Shown here piece after piece: positions 1 to 10,871 of a stretch of 64,000 nucleotides of DNA. The position numbers and the translations under genes are program-made. Within the stretch, counting starts at the first letter, position 1. Each line of letters opens with the position of its first letter. Below the pieces are notes generated by a model that was not told where the DNA came from, did not search any database, and worked only from the letters and a program-made list of their open reading frames with translations. This DNA comes from Bradyrhizobium oropedii (GTDB lineage Bacteria; Pseudomonadota; Alphaproteobacteria; Rhizobiales; Xanthobacteraceae): positions 1 to 64,000 of the forward strand of contig NZ_JACMYO010000009.1 in the NCBI RefSeq assembly GCF_020889685.1, written 5' to 3'.

Positions 1-30
1 ACGCTTGTCGGACAGCTTCGCGATTGCCAT
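1..30 (-). CDS. 5' end of an unidentified gene, cut by the window edge
   Basis: An ATG on the minus strand at 30 opens a frame reading MAIAKLSDKR before the window ends. A purine-rich GAGAGGAT stretch sits just upstream as a possible ribosome binding site. The 22-bp element at 51-72, nearly identical to the one ahead of the aldehyde dehydrogenase operon, lies 20 nt upstream at an almost equal distance from the start. This supports a real, co-regulated gene, probably another step of the same pathway. Ten residues are too few to name a family. Confidence 0.45.
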   Translation of the reverse strand, partial: MAIAKLSDKR

Positions 31-50
31 GGGAATCCTCTCGATAATTG

Positions 51-72
51 TTGCTTGTTAACAGGAAAGTAA
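51..72 (-). promoter_or_regulatory. 22-bp shared upstream element, copy 1
   Basis: The plus strand reads TTGCTTGTTAACA then GGAAAGTAA. The copy at 9155-9176 differs at only three of 22 positions. Both copies lie 20-23 nt upstream of a minus-strand start codon. The inner CTT-N10-AAG dyad resembles a LysR-type binding site, so the divergent LysR regulator at 9314 is the obvious candidate; that assignment is inference. Confidence 0.6.
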
Positions 73-180
73 TTTAGCGAGGCCCGCTTGTCAAGGTTGC
101 CAGGCTGGGCGGCACGTATTTCTCATCGCCCGTTCAGTGGCTGGGCCAAACAGCAATTCGGCCCAGGCATTGGCTTTTGG

Positions 181-1551
181 TCACGTGGGCAATTCTCGTC
201 CCGTCCTATCTTGGGCGCAAGCAGCGCCGACAATGGTCAGAAGACCTGTCACGGCCACAATCAACACGACACCGTAGACGTGAGGAGGCCCGCCGGCCGA
301 CGCGAGCATCGCGCTCGCGATCAACGGCCCCAACCCCGAAATCGCCGCTCCGACCTGATAAGCGAGCGAGACGCCGGTGTACCGCGTGCGTGTGTCAAAC
401 AATTCAGCAAGGAAAGCTCCCATGGGTCCATACACCATCGAATGGCCGATCTCGAGCAGGACAAGCCAGACCAGCACGAGCGGTAGATCCCCTGCGTTCA
501 GCGAACGAAACAACATGTATGTTGCCGGCACCACGATGATACTGCCTGTGATCGCAAGACTGCGGCGTCCCGTCTTATCCGAAAGCCAGCCGAAGAAAAC
601 GGTAAATCCCATCGCGAACAGACCGTTGATGAACTGGAAGAGCAGTATCGTGCTCATCGGCAAGTGCAGCATGGCTGCATAGGACGTCGCGAACGCGCCG
701 TAGATCTGGAAGGATGCGGCACCGAGTGCGATGAATACCGCGAGGATCGTCGGCGTCAGATGGCGGCGGAACAAGTCGGTGATCGGCAGACGCTCGTGAC
801 CGGCCGCCTTGGCGTCTTGCTCGGCCTTCGCGAAGATCGGCGTCTCGGAAACGCCGAGCCGTACCCATAGTCCGATCAGAACAAGAACCCCCGACGCCAG
901 GAAAGGTACACGCCAAGTCCACTCCTGGGTTTCCGGCGCAAGGCGCGTGATGCCGGCAAATATCAACGTACCGATGGCGATGCCGAGCCAGATGCCGAAA
1001 TTGGTGAGGCTGCCCCAGAAGCCGCGATGCGTCTTGTTCATGTGCTCGACCAGCATCAGCAGCCCACCGCCCCACTCCGCCCCGGCACCAAGGCCCTGGG
1101 CGAGGCGGGCAAGGATCAGCAGGACCGGCGCCCAGTGCCCGATCTGGGCGTAGCCGGGCAGGATGCCGACAAGGAACGTGCTGACGCCCATGATGATCAT
1201 GCTGGCGACGAGCACCTTCTTGCGCCCATAGCGATCACCGTAGTGGCCTCCTATGATGCCGCCGATCGGACGAACCAGGAAACCGCTCGCCAGAGTCCCG
1301 AACGATGCGATGACGCCGATTGTCGGACTCGCGTCAGCGAAGAATACATGGGCGAAATAGAGCCCTGCAGCGAGCCCATAAATATACACATCGAAGAATT
1401 CGATGGTGGTACCGAGCAACGTCGAAAGCACGAGACGCCAGGCCATCTTCGGCGACATCGGCGGCTGCGACAGGTCTACCGCAGGAGCATTTGATGCGTC
1501 GATCATCGTGGTTGCATCGGGCGCGTCAAAGGCGCTCTCTATCGTTCTCAT
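181..1551 (-). CDS. MHS-family MFS symporter (citrate/tricarballylate-type)
   Basis: Twelve-helix major facilitator of the metabolite:H+ symporter type, about 456 residues. The family hallmark loop GGHYGDRYGRKK is present between helices 2 and 3, and the N-terminal region EFFDVYIYGLAAGLYF matches the first helix of citrate-, shikimate- and proline-type symporters. The ATG at 1551 is preferred over an in-frame ATG at 1623 because GGAAGGAAACG precedes it and the longer form would run into the aconitase gene. It is the last gene of the operon, 26 nt after the aconitase stop. In the known tcu locus an MHS protein (TcuC) imports tricarballylate, which fits the neighbouring TcuA-like gene; the substrate here is inferred. 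Confidence 0.85.
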   Translation of the reverse strand: MRTIESAFDAPDATTMIDASNAPAVDLSQPPMSPKMAWRLVLSTLLGTTIEFFDVYIYGLAAGLYFAHVFFADASPTIGVIASFGTLASGFLVRPIGGIIGGHYGDRYGRKKVLVASMIIMGVSTFLVGILPGYAQIGHWAPVLLILARLAQGLGAGAEWGGGLLMLVEHMNKTHRGFWGSLTNFGIWLGIAIGTLIFAGITRLAPETQEWTWRVPFLASGVLVLIGLWVRLGVSETPIFAKAEQDAKAAGHERLPITDLFRRHLTPTILAVFIALGAASFQIYGAFATSYAAMLHLPMSTILLFQFINGLFAMGFTVFFGWLSDKTGRRSLAITGSIIVVPATYMLFRSLNAGDLPLVLVWLVLLEIGHSMVYGPMGAFLAELFDTRTRYTGVSLAYQVGAAISGLGPLIASAMLASAGGPPHVYGVVLIVAVTGLLTIVGAACAQDRTGRELPT

Positions 1552-1577
1552 CGTTTCCTTCCTCAAATTATGATTGT

Positions 1578-4106
<2,529 letters not shown>

Positions 4107-4112
4107 CGCGAC

Positions 4113-5582
4113 TCACCGGAGCGTGGTGACCGCATGGCTGCCGGCCAGACGGCCGAATACCGCTCCGCGCAACACCGACGTCGAACCCGTATAGACCTGG
4201 TGGTAGATGCCAACCGTCTCGCCGGCCGCATAAAGGCCGGGCATCACCCGTCCATCGGTGTCGAGCACCTGGGCGTTAGTGTTGACCTTGAGGCCGCCGA
4301 AAGTGAAGCAGTTTGCCGAAATGATCGGATAGGCGCGGAACGGCGCCTTGATCAGCGGCCGCGACCAGTTGGACTTGGCCGGCTCGAGGCCGACGATCTT
4401 GCGTCCGTCGAGAGCGAGCGGTGTGAACTCGCCTGCCGCTGGCGGGCATGCCGCATTGAAGGCGGCTACGGTCTGCTCAAGTGCGGCGGCTGGCAGTCCG
4501 AGTTGCTGTGCCAGTCCGGCAATCGTGTTGGCCTCCAAAGCCGGTTCGTCGGATCGGATGCTGGCGCGCCAGCGCGGTATCTCTTCGACCTGTGCGTCGA
4601 AAATCACCCAGGCGATCCCATCTGGCTGGTCCGCAATAGTCCGCGTGACGTTGTCGTAAGTGGCGTCAGCCGTCGCCGCCGCTTCGTCGATGAAACGGCT
4701 GCCCAGCTTGTTGACGAGGATACCGTAGGGCCAGATGAACACGACCGCTTCGGCCTGACGCGACCGCGGATCGACAGGCTCGGCGTGGTACGAACCATAC
4801 TCACCGGCGGGAGCGGCCCCCGCAGCGAGCGCCATGCGCAGGCCTTCACCCTTATTGTAATAACCGCCGCGCGCCACCGGTCGGATATAGCGGGCCTTCG
4901 GCCCGATATAACGCGTCATCATCTCCTGATTGCCCTGGTAGCCGCCGGAGGCGAGCACTGTTGCACGCGCCTTGACCGACCGCCTCAAGCCGTCGGGTCC
5001 GACGACCGAAATGCCGGCGATCCGGCCATCTTCATCGCGGAGGAGATCGACAGCCGTCGTCTCGAAAAGCACGCTCGCACCGAGAGCCTTGGCCTCTTGC
5101 ATCAACCGCTCAATGAGCGCGAGGCCCCCGCCCTTTGCAGCAATTCGCGACGTATTCTGGGTAAGGAGATAGATCGGCTGGGGCTCAAAACGCAGACCGA
5201 AGCTGTTGAGCCAAGCGACAGTGCTCGGAACATTTGCGGCAAAGGTCGTGATCACTTCAGGATCGGGGAAGGGATGTGCCTTCACATAACTCGGCCAGTC
5301 GGTATAGCCGTCGGCCGCGGCCGACAGTACGTTCGGATCGATGTTCCAGCCCGCGTTGGCCGCGAAGTGTTCCTCGAAATCATCGGAGATCTCGCGTTCA
5401 TTCTTCATGCGGCAATAGGCTTCGGTCCAGCGGCTGTTGCCACCGAAATCCGGCTCAGGCGCTCGTTCGATCAGCGTGACGGAGAGCCCGCCCTGCAGTG
5501 CAGAAACCGCGGTGCTCAGCCCGGCTATCCCACAACCGACGACGACAACGTCGCTTTCATTGTGCTCCGGTACGTTATTCAT
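4113..5582 (-). CDS. FAD-dependent dehydrogenase, TcuA / fumarate-reductase flavoprotein family
   Basis: Flavoprotein of 489 residues. The N-terminus VVVVGCGIAGLSTAVSALQGG is a Rossmann FAD-binding motif followed by E of the beta-2 strand. The middle part has the capping-domain layout of fumarate reductases and tricarballylate dehydrogenases, and the C-terminus has FTFGGLKVNTNAQVLDTDGRVMPGLYAAGE and GSTSVLRGAVFGRLAG. No haem-binding CxxCH or signal peptide is seen, so it is a cytoplasmic single-subunit type. Its start overlaps the CoA-transferase stop by 4 nt (ATGA), implying translational coupling. Neighbouring aconitase and MHS symporter genes favour oxidation of tricarballylate to cis-aconitate; 3-ketosteroid-type dehydrogenases are a more distant alternative. 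Confidence 0.8.
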   Translation of the reverse strand: MNNVPEHNESDVVVVGCGIAGLSTAVSALQGGLSVTLIERAPEPDFGGNSRWTEAYCRMKNEREISDDFEEHFAANAGWNIDPNVLSAAADGYTDWPSYVKAHPFPDPEVITTFAANVPSTVAWLNSFGLRFEPQPIYLLTQNTSRIAAKGGGLALIERLMQEAKALGASVLFETTAVDLLRDEDGRIAGISVVGPDGLRRSVKARATVLASGGYQGNQEMMTRYIGPKARYIRPVARGGYYNKGEGLRMALAAGAAPAGEYGSYHAEPVDPRSRQAEAVVFIWPYGILVNKLGSRFIDEAAATADATYDNVTRTIADQPDGIAWVIFDAQVEEIPRWRASIRSDEPALEANTIAGLAQQLGLPAAALEQTVAAFNAACPPAAGEFTPLALDGRKIVGLEPAKSNWSRPLIKAPFRAYPIISANCFTFGGLKVNTNAQVLDTDGRVMPGLYAAGETVGIYHQVYTGSTSVLRGAVFGRLAGSHAVTTLR

Positions 5583-6811
5583 GACATTTTCTCCCGCTGA
5601 TTTTTCTCGGTTTCCGTTGGATCGACGGCGACGACGCCCCGCGCGAGGAGATCCGTGACCTCGGCTTCCTTGAAGCCAAGGTCACGCAAGACCTCGCGGG
5701 TGTCGCTGCCCATATTTGGAGGATTGCGGCGCAGGCCCGGCTTCGAATGAGCCAGCGACACAGGCAAACGCGGCAGGCGCGTTGCGATGTTTCCCGGCAG
5801 CCGCGTCGGCAACAGGAATTCGGTGTCACGGAGATGTGGATCGTCGAAGAGGTCTTCAGGATGCGCGATGGGTGCGAAGGGAATGCGCGCCTTACTGCAG
5901 ATCTCGACCGCCTGGTCCATTGAGAGGGACGCGAAATAATCGCGGATGATAGGCACCAGGCGCGGCCGGGCTGCGATCCTGTCATTGTTGGCGGCGAGGC
6001 CCGTATCTCGCGCCAGATCGTCTCGCCCCGTCACCGCGCAGAAGCGCTGCCAGTGGCTATCGGTCGTGATCCCCACAAAGATCTGTCGTCCATCGTTGAC
6101 AGGAAACGTCTCATAGATGGCCCAGGCCGAGACACGTTCGGGCATCGGCGGGATCGGCTCGCTATTCTGCGCCGAATAACAGAGATGCTGGCCCATCAGG
6201 AAGGCGGCCGTTTCGAACAATGCGCTCTCGACGAGTTGCCCCTTGCCGGTCGCGTCCCGTATGCGCAGCGCCGCGAGGATGGCGATCACTGCGAACATGC
6301 CCCCCGTGATGTCGATGATCGAGGTGCCGGCCCGCAATGGGCGTCCGCTGGGGCCGGTCATGTAAGCGAGCCCCGACATCATCTGCACGACTTCGTCGAG
6401 CGCCAGCCGCTCTTCGTAGGGACCAGTCAGAAAACCCTTGAGGCTTGCATAGATCAGCCGCGGGTTCAGTTCTGCTACGACCGGATAGCCGAGACCTAGG
6501 CGCTCCATCGTGCCAGGACCGAAATTTTCGATCAGCACATCCGAATCGGCAAGCAGGCGTTTCGTGATCTCCAGCCCTTCCGGCGTCTTGAGATCGACCG
6601 CAAAACTGCGCTTGTTACGATTGTAGAAGCCGAAATAGCCGGTGCCGAACCCCTTCAGCCGACGCGTGGGATCGCCGTTGGGTGCCGGTTCGATCCGCAA
6701 GACATCGGCACCGAGGTCGCCGAGGATCAGGCCGCAGGATGGCCCCATGACGGTGTGCCCGAAATCGAGCACGCGAAGACCCGCGAGCGGTTCCGCAGCG
6801 GACGCGTTCAT
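5579..6811 (-). CDS. Class III CoA-transferase (CaiB/BaiF family)
   Basis: 410-residue member of the formyl-CoA transferase-like family. Typical features are GLRVLDFGHTVMGPSCGLILGDLGADVLRIE at the N-terminus, NRNKRSFAVDLKTPEG, and a conserved Asp in LALDEVVQMMSG where the catalytic aspartate of the family lies. It overlaps the upstream citrate synthase-like gene by 4 nt and the downstream flavoprotein by 4 nt. Next to a citryl-CoA lyase-like gene, the simplest role is moving CoA onto citrate or a related tricarboxylate. The donor, for example succinyl-CoA or acetyl-CoA, cannot be read from sequence. Confidence 0.85.
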   Translation of the reverse strand: MNASAAEPLAGLRVLDFGHTVMGPSCGLILGDLGADVLRIEPAPNGDPTRRLKGFGTGYFGFYNRNKRSFAVDLKTPEGLEITKRLLADSDVLIENFGPGTMERLGLGYPVVAELNPRLIYASLKGFLTGPYEERLALDEVVQMMSGLAYMTGPSGRPLRAGTSIIDITGGMFAVIAILAALRIRDATGKGQLVESALFETAAFLMGQHLCYSAQNSEPIPPMPERVSAWAIYETFPVNDGRQIFVGITTDSHWQRFCAVTGRDDLARDTGLAANNDRIAARPRLVPIIRDYFASLSMDQAVEICSKARIPFAPIAHPEDLFDDPHLRDTEFLLPTRLPGNIATRLPRLPVSLAHSKPGLRRNPPNMGSDTREVLRDLGFKEAEVTDLLARGVVAVDPTETEKNQREKMS

Positions 6812-7644
6812 CGGTTGGCCTCCTCGATGTGACGTAACGCTTCGCCCTCATAGCGATAGGAAACGCTCGGCGGCATCGGTCCCTTAATCCGGCCACCCTG
6901 CTCGTGCTGTTCCCAGGCGTGGGCGAGAATCCCGACGCTGCGCGACAGCACGAAGAGGCCGCGCGCCAGCGGCGATGGCAGGCCCAACTCGCCATAGATG
7001 ACGGCTGTCGCACCATCGATGTTCATCGGCACGGTCTTGCCCTTGATTTGCGCGAGCGCGGCTTCGACGGCCTCGCCGATCTGCTTGAAACGCCCGGTGA
7101 CGCCGTCCGAGCCGGCGACTTCGGCGACGAGAGCGAGCAGCCGACCGGCGCGAGGGTCGATGCCGTGGAAACGATGGCCGAAGCCCGGAATATGCTCCCC
7201 GGCATCGAGACGGCGCTCGATTTCCTGCCGCGAAGCTTCGCTCAACGATACGCCCGAGGCGGTCAGTACTGCTATCGCCTCGTAGAGCTCGAGGCATTGC
7301 TGGCCGGCGCCACCATGAACGTCGCCCAGCGCATTGATGGCCGAAGCCATCGCATTGTTGATCCCGAGACCGCAGGTCATCGCCATTCGGGCGATGGCGA
7401 TCGAAGGCGCCTGCGGACCATGATCAACGGCTGCGACGAGTGCTGCTTGCAGCAACGACGCCTGCTTCGGCGACGGCAACTCACCGCGCAGCATCAGCCA
7501 AATCATCTCACAGAAGCCAATTCGTCCGATCAATTCCTCGATCGGGTAGCCCCGCATGCGTATCTGGCCGGGCGCGATGGAGATGATGTCCGTGCGCCAC
7601 CAGGCAGCCAACTTGTCCGCGTCGATGTCAGATCTCTTGCTCAT
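6808..7644 (-). CDS. Short citrate synthase / citryl-CoA lyase-like protein
   Basis: About 278 residues, far shorter than the ~430 of citrate synthase, but with the family core. GDVHGGAGQQCLELYEA holds the first active-site His, GFGHRFHGIDPRAGRL the second His-Arg pair, and KGKTVPMNIDGATAVIYGELGLP the Asp-containing segment. ATG at 7644 is preferred because it lies 8 nt after the aldehyde dehydrogenase stop, whereas ATG 7701 would overlap that gene. Short members of this family in other bacteria act as citryl-CoA lyase, giving acetyl-CoA and oxaloacetate. Placement beside a CoA-transferase supports the lyase direction. Confidence 0.8.
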   Translation of the reverse strand: MSKRSDIDADKLAAWWRTDIISIAPGQIRMRGYPIEELIGRIGFCEMIWLMLRGELPSPKQASLLQAALVAAVDHGPQAPSIAIARMAMTCGLGINNAMASAINALGDVHGGAGQQCLELYEAIAVLTASGVSLSEASRQEIERRLDAGEHIPGFGHRFHGIDPRAGRLLALVAEVAGSDGVTGRFKQIGEAVEAALAQIKGKTVPMNIDGATAVIYGELGLPSPLARGLFVLSRSVGILAHAWEQHEQGGRIKGPMPPSVSYRYEGEALRHIEEANR

Positions 7645-7652
7645 CGGGATGC

Positions 7653-9131
7653 TCAACCAAGAACGAAGGGATTGGCGCGATTCGGCCGCGTGGTGATCCA
7701 CACGCTCTTTGCCTGGAGATACTCTTTGATGGCCTCGGTCCCGCCCTCGCGACCGAGACCGCTGTGCTTGTAGCCACCGAACGGCGTGGTAAAGGAGGTG
7801 GCGCGGTAGTTGTTCACCCAGACCGTTCCAGCCTCGAGCTGATCAACGCTGTCGAGCGCCCGCTGCAGGTTCTGCGTCCAGACAGCGGCGGCAAGTCCAT
7901 ATTCGACGTCGTTGGCAATGCGAATCGCCTCGGCATCGTCCTTGAACTTCAGGATGCACAGCACTGGGCCGAACACTTCCTCTTGGGCAATCCGCATGCT
8001 GTTGCTGACATTGGTGAAGATGGTCGGGGCGACGAATTGTCCCTGACCGAATTCGGGACCCTCGAGCGGATGACCGCCGAGCACGCAGGTCGCGCCCTCC
8101 GCCTTCGCCATCTCGATCATCCGCAGGACTTTCTCCCACTGCGCACGCGTGGCGATCGGACCGATCTGGGTCTCCATTCGCGAGGGATCGCCGATCTTCG
8201 CCTCGCGCACTGCGACGACGAGCTTCTCCACGAAGGCATCGTGGATCGACTCCTGCAGAAGAAGCCGGGAGCCAGCCATGCAGGTCTGCCCCGAAGCTCC
8301 GAAGACGCCGGAAATCGCGCCTTTCACGGCCTGATCGAGATCGGCGTCATCGAAGACGATGTTGGGAGACTTGCCGCCCAGTTCGAGCGTGACCGATTTG
8401 AAATCGGCCGCGGCCGCAAGATTTACGGCACGTCCACCTGCGGCGCCTCCAGTAAAAGCGACCTTGGCAACACGAGGATGTGTCACCAAGGGCTCCCCCA
8501 CTTCGGGGCCGTAGCCCGTCACGACATTGACAACGCCGGCGGGAAAGCCCGCTTCGAGCGCCAACCTTCCTAGCTCCAGAAGGGAGGCGGAGGTAAACTC
8601 GCTCGGCTTGATGACGATGGTGTTGCCAGCCGCAAGCGCCGGCGCCATCTTCCAGGTCGTCAATGCAAGCGGCGAATTCCATGGTGTGATCGCAGCGACG
8701 ACGCCGAGCGGCTCGTATTTGACATAGTTGAAAACGCCCGCCTTGTTGATCGGCACGACCGCGCCTTCGATCTTGTCGGCGAGCCCGGCATAATAGTGAA
8801 ACCACTGCGCGACGTTTCGCACTTGGCCGCTCACCTCGGCGATGAGCTTGCCGTTGTCGCGCTGCTCAATCGTGCCGAGCAACTCCACATTGTGTTCGAT
8901 CAGGTCGGCCAGCTTGCGCAACAGCGCGCCGCGAGCGGTTCCGGTCAGTTTCGCCCAAGCCGGAGCTTTGAAGGCCCGATAGGCCGCATCCACAGCCCTG
9001 TCGGCATCCGTCCTTTCGCCACGCGGGATCAGCGCCCAAGGTCTTCCCGAAAAGGGTTCGGCCGTCTCAAACCACTGACTGGAAGACGGATCGCACCAGC
9101 GGCCATCGATGAGCATTTGATATTTTTGCAT
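7653..9131 (-). CDS. NAD(P)-dependent aldehyde dehydrogenase
   Basis: 492-residue ALDH superfamily enzyme and first gene of the operon. The catalytic Cys is in GASGQTCMAGSR, the general-base Glu in TLELGGKSPN, and ITPWNSPLALTTWKMAPALAAGNTIVIKPSE is the cofactor-binding strand. The C-terminus TTPFGGYKHSGLGREGG is standard. The ATG at 9131 follows CCAGGATAACG. The enzyme oxidises an unknown aldehyde to the acid. Its place ahead of tricarboxylate genes suggests it makes the carboxylate that the later enzymes use, but this is inference. The 22-bp element lies 23 nt upstream. Confidence 0.9.
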   Translation of the reverse strand: MQKYQMLIDGRWCDPSSSQWFETAEPFSGRPWALIPRGERTDADRAVDAAYRAFKAPAWAKLTGTARGALLRKLADLIEHNVELLGTIEQRDNGKLIAEVSGQVRNVAQWFHYYAGLADKIEGAVVPINKAGVFNYVKYEPLGVVAAITPWNSPLALTTWKMAPALAAGNTIVIKPSEFTSASLLELGRLALEAGFPAGVVNVVTGYGPEVGEPLVTHPRVAKVAFTGGAAGGRAVNLAAAADFKSVTLELGGKSPNIVFDDADLDQAVKGAISGVFGASGQTCMAGSRLLLQESIHDAFVEKLVVAVREAKIGDPSRMETQIGPIATRAQWEKVLRMIEMAKAEGATCVLGGHPLEGPEFGQGQFVAPTIFTNVSNSMRIAQEEVFGPVLCILKFKDDAEAIRIANDVEYGLAAAVWTQNLQRALDSVDQLEAGTVWVNNYRATSFTTPFGGYKHSGLGREGGTEAIKEYLQAKSVWITTRPNRANPFVLG

Positions 9132-9154
9132 CGTTATCCTGGAGCTTAATTATC

Positions 9155-9176
9155 TTGCTTGCTAACAACAAAGTAA
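9155..9176 (-). promoter_or_regulatory. 22-bp shared upstream element, copy 2
   Basis: The plus strand reads TTGCTTGCTAACA then ACAAAGTAA, nineteen of 22 bases identical to copy 1 at 51-72. It lies between the aldehyde dehydrogenase start and the divergent LysR gene, the normal place for a LysR operator, and carries CTT-N10-AAG. It may also include part of the operon promoter. Confidence 0.6.
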
Positions 9177-9313
9177 CTTGCCATTGTGCTGCCGTCAATA
9201 TCCTTGCCGTCGACCCGGTAGGAGGAGTTCGCGTAGCATTGAGTGACGTTCATCTGGCTCGCGAATCGCCGGCCTGACCGTTTTTGCTCATCGAAGAGAT
9301 TGGCAATTTCGAT

Positions 9314-10207
9314 ATGCCGTCCGACCCAGGCATGCCTACCCTCGACCAATTGAGGGTGTTTCTCACTGTCGTCGAAGCCGGAAGCTTCGCCGCTGCGGCC
9401 AGGAAGCTCAATCGCGCGACGTCCGTCGTCAGCTACGCCATCGCCAATCTCGAGTCCCAATTGGGAGTCTCGCTGTTCGACCGCGAATCGACGCGCAAGC
9501 CCCAATTGACCCAAGCCGGAGTTACGGTGCTGGCGGAAGCACGCACCGTAACCGATAGCACCGACAAGCTGCGTGCCAAGGTGAAAGGCCTGCTCCAGGG
9601 CCTAGAGGCGGAAGTACACATTGTTCTCAATGTCATGCTGCCGACCGAACGCGTGGTCGACGCGCTGACCGCCTTCAGCGCCAGGTTTCCGACGGTCGCG
9701 CTCCGTTTGCACATCGAGGCGTTGGGCGGCGTCATGCAGCTGGTCGTGGACCGCACGGCGATCGTCGGCATTTCCGGGCTACTCCCCGGTATCGAGGGCA
9801 TGGCGGGCATCGGGCGCGTCTATGTCGGCGACGTCAAACTGCTTCCTGTCGCGGCTGTGCATCATCCGCTGGCGGTGGCGAAGAAGAACAAGCCCGGTGC
9901 AGCGCGCGATCATGTGCAGCTGGTCCTGAGTGACCGCTCACAGCTCACCAAATCGAAGGATTTTGGCGTGGTCGGCCTCTCGACCTGGCGCCTGGCCGAT
10001 CTGGGGTCGAAGCACTCGCTGCTGAAAGCTGGTATTGGTTGGGGCTATATGCCGAGACCCATGGTACGCGAGGATCTCGATTCCGGGCGACTGGTCCGCC
10101 TCAATTTGCCGGACGCCCAAGAGGGTTCTTATCGTCTTGAGGCGGTCTACCGCACCGACGCTCCGCCCGGCCCCGCGGCATCCTCGACGCTCATCTTCAT
10201 CCGTTAA
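9314..10207 (+). CDS. LysR-family transcriptional regulator
   Basis: About 297 residues from ATG 9314 (an ATG at 9284 would add ten residues before the conserved start). The N-terminal helix-turn-helix is MPTLDQLRVFLTVVEAGSFAAAARKLNRATSVVSYAIANLE, then LFDRESTRKPQLTQAG. The C-terminal effector domain ends in an LKAGIGWGYMPRPMVREDLDSGRL segment typical of the family. It diverges from the aldehyde dehydrogenase operon across 182 bp, so it probably controls that operon, with a pathway tricarboxylate or CoA-free intermediate as likely inducer. Confidence 0.9.
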   Translation: MPSDPGMPTLDQLRVFLTVVEAGSFAAAARKLNRATSVVSYAIANLESQLGVSLFDRESTRKPQLTQAGVTVLAEARTVTDSTDKLRAKVKGLLQGLEAEVHIVLNVMLPTERVVDALTAFSARFPTVALRLHIEALGGVMQLVVDRTAIVGISGLLPGIEGMAGIGRVYVGDVKLLPVAAVHHPLAVAKKNKPGAARDHVQLVLSDRSQLTKSKDFGVVGLSTWRLADLGSKHSLLKAGIGWGYMPRPMVREDLDSGRLVRLNLPDAQEGSYRLEAVYRTDAPPGPAASSTLIFIR

Positions 10208-10209
10208 AT

Positions 10210-10225
10210 CGACGCCCTAGCGTCG
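10210..10225 (+). terminator. Small hairpin after the LysR gene
   Basis: CGACGC, a four-base loop and GCGTCG form a 6-bp stem three bases after the LysR stop codon. There is no T run, so termination is only possible. Confidence 0.35.
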
Positions 10226-10871
10226 TTACGAGCAATCCCAGGCGTCTAGGCTCCATGAAGCCCCATTGCGCGAGCGACTCATCGATTCGGTCCAATCAAA
10301 AACTGATGAGCCTTCAGGCAGACCACCCCAACGAATTCGGCGCGCCAAACGCGTTCCGCACGCAGCGCGAGCAGCGTGGCCGCTGGTCGCCCTCGCAAAA
10401 TCCATCCTCCGAACCCACAGCCAAAACCCACGGTTTGGGCAGCGATTAGGGTACATCGCGGACTAGCGGCAACAGCCTTTGTCTCGCTGCTCGTTGTTCT
10501 TGATGTCGATTCAACGATGAGAAAGAGAAGAAACAGCGTAGTGGCGGAGGAAGCCTCCTCCGAACCCACGATCAAAAAATGCAGTTCGCCGGGTCCTAGC
10601 TAATTGATTTTGCTGTTGATTCGGAAAATCGGATGCAGTGAGTACAATGGGGTGGCGGAGAGAGTGTCAGTCAATCCCATTGATTTACCAGCTGTTTTCA
10701 TTTCCGGCGCGTGGGAACCTACGGTCCAGACTACTAGATATTAGAGCCTCATCCCGCGTACGCCAAAGCCCGGCCTAGGGGTCTTGCTAATCGCCGAGCC
10801 GCGAGCGTGGATAGAGTAATTGGCGCCTGTGCTGGATACGAGGCTTGTACCGATGCTGCTTGTGGTGGCAG
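10226..10871. other. Gene-free interval with tRNA-end-like scraps
   Basis: No reading frame with family character was found. CCTCCGAACCCAC occurs twice, near 10407 and 10557, each followed by a CAAAA-rich run. AGCGGCAACAGCCTTTGT at 10465-10482 and GTAGTGGCGGA at 10538-10548 recur in the same order near 40963-41022. A further GGTGGCGGAGAGAGTG, similar to the reverse complement of a tRNA-Ser 3' end, is near 10651. The stretch looks like accumulated attachment-site debris. Confidence 0.4.
10465..10562 (-). repeat. Degenerate tRNA-Ser-like 3' end, left copy (possible att remnant)
   Basis: On the minus strand this reads GTGGGTTCGGAGGAGG, then CCTCCGCCA, like the T-arm and acceptor end of a serine tRNA without a usable body. 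The flank AGCGGCAACAGCCTTTGT matches 17 of 18 bases at 40963-40980. The two copies bracket roughly 30 kb, as expected for old direct-repeat junctions of an integrated island. Confidence 0.35.

Noticed and set aside
9146..9514. Minus-strand frame of 122 codons in the LysR promoter and gene start
   Set aside because: It overlaps the LysR helix-turn-helix and would cover the operator region. No motif is seen.
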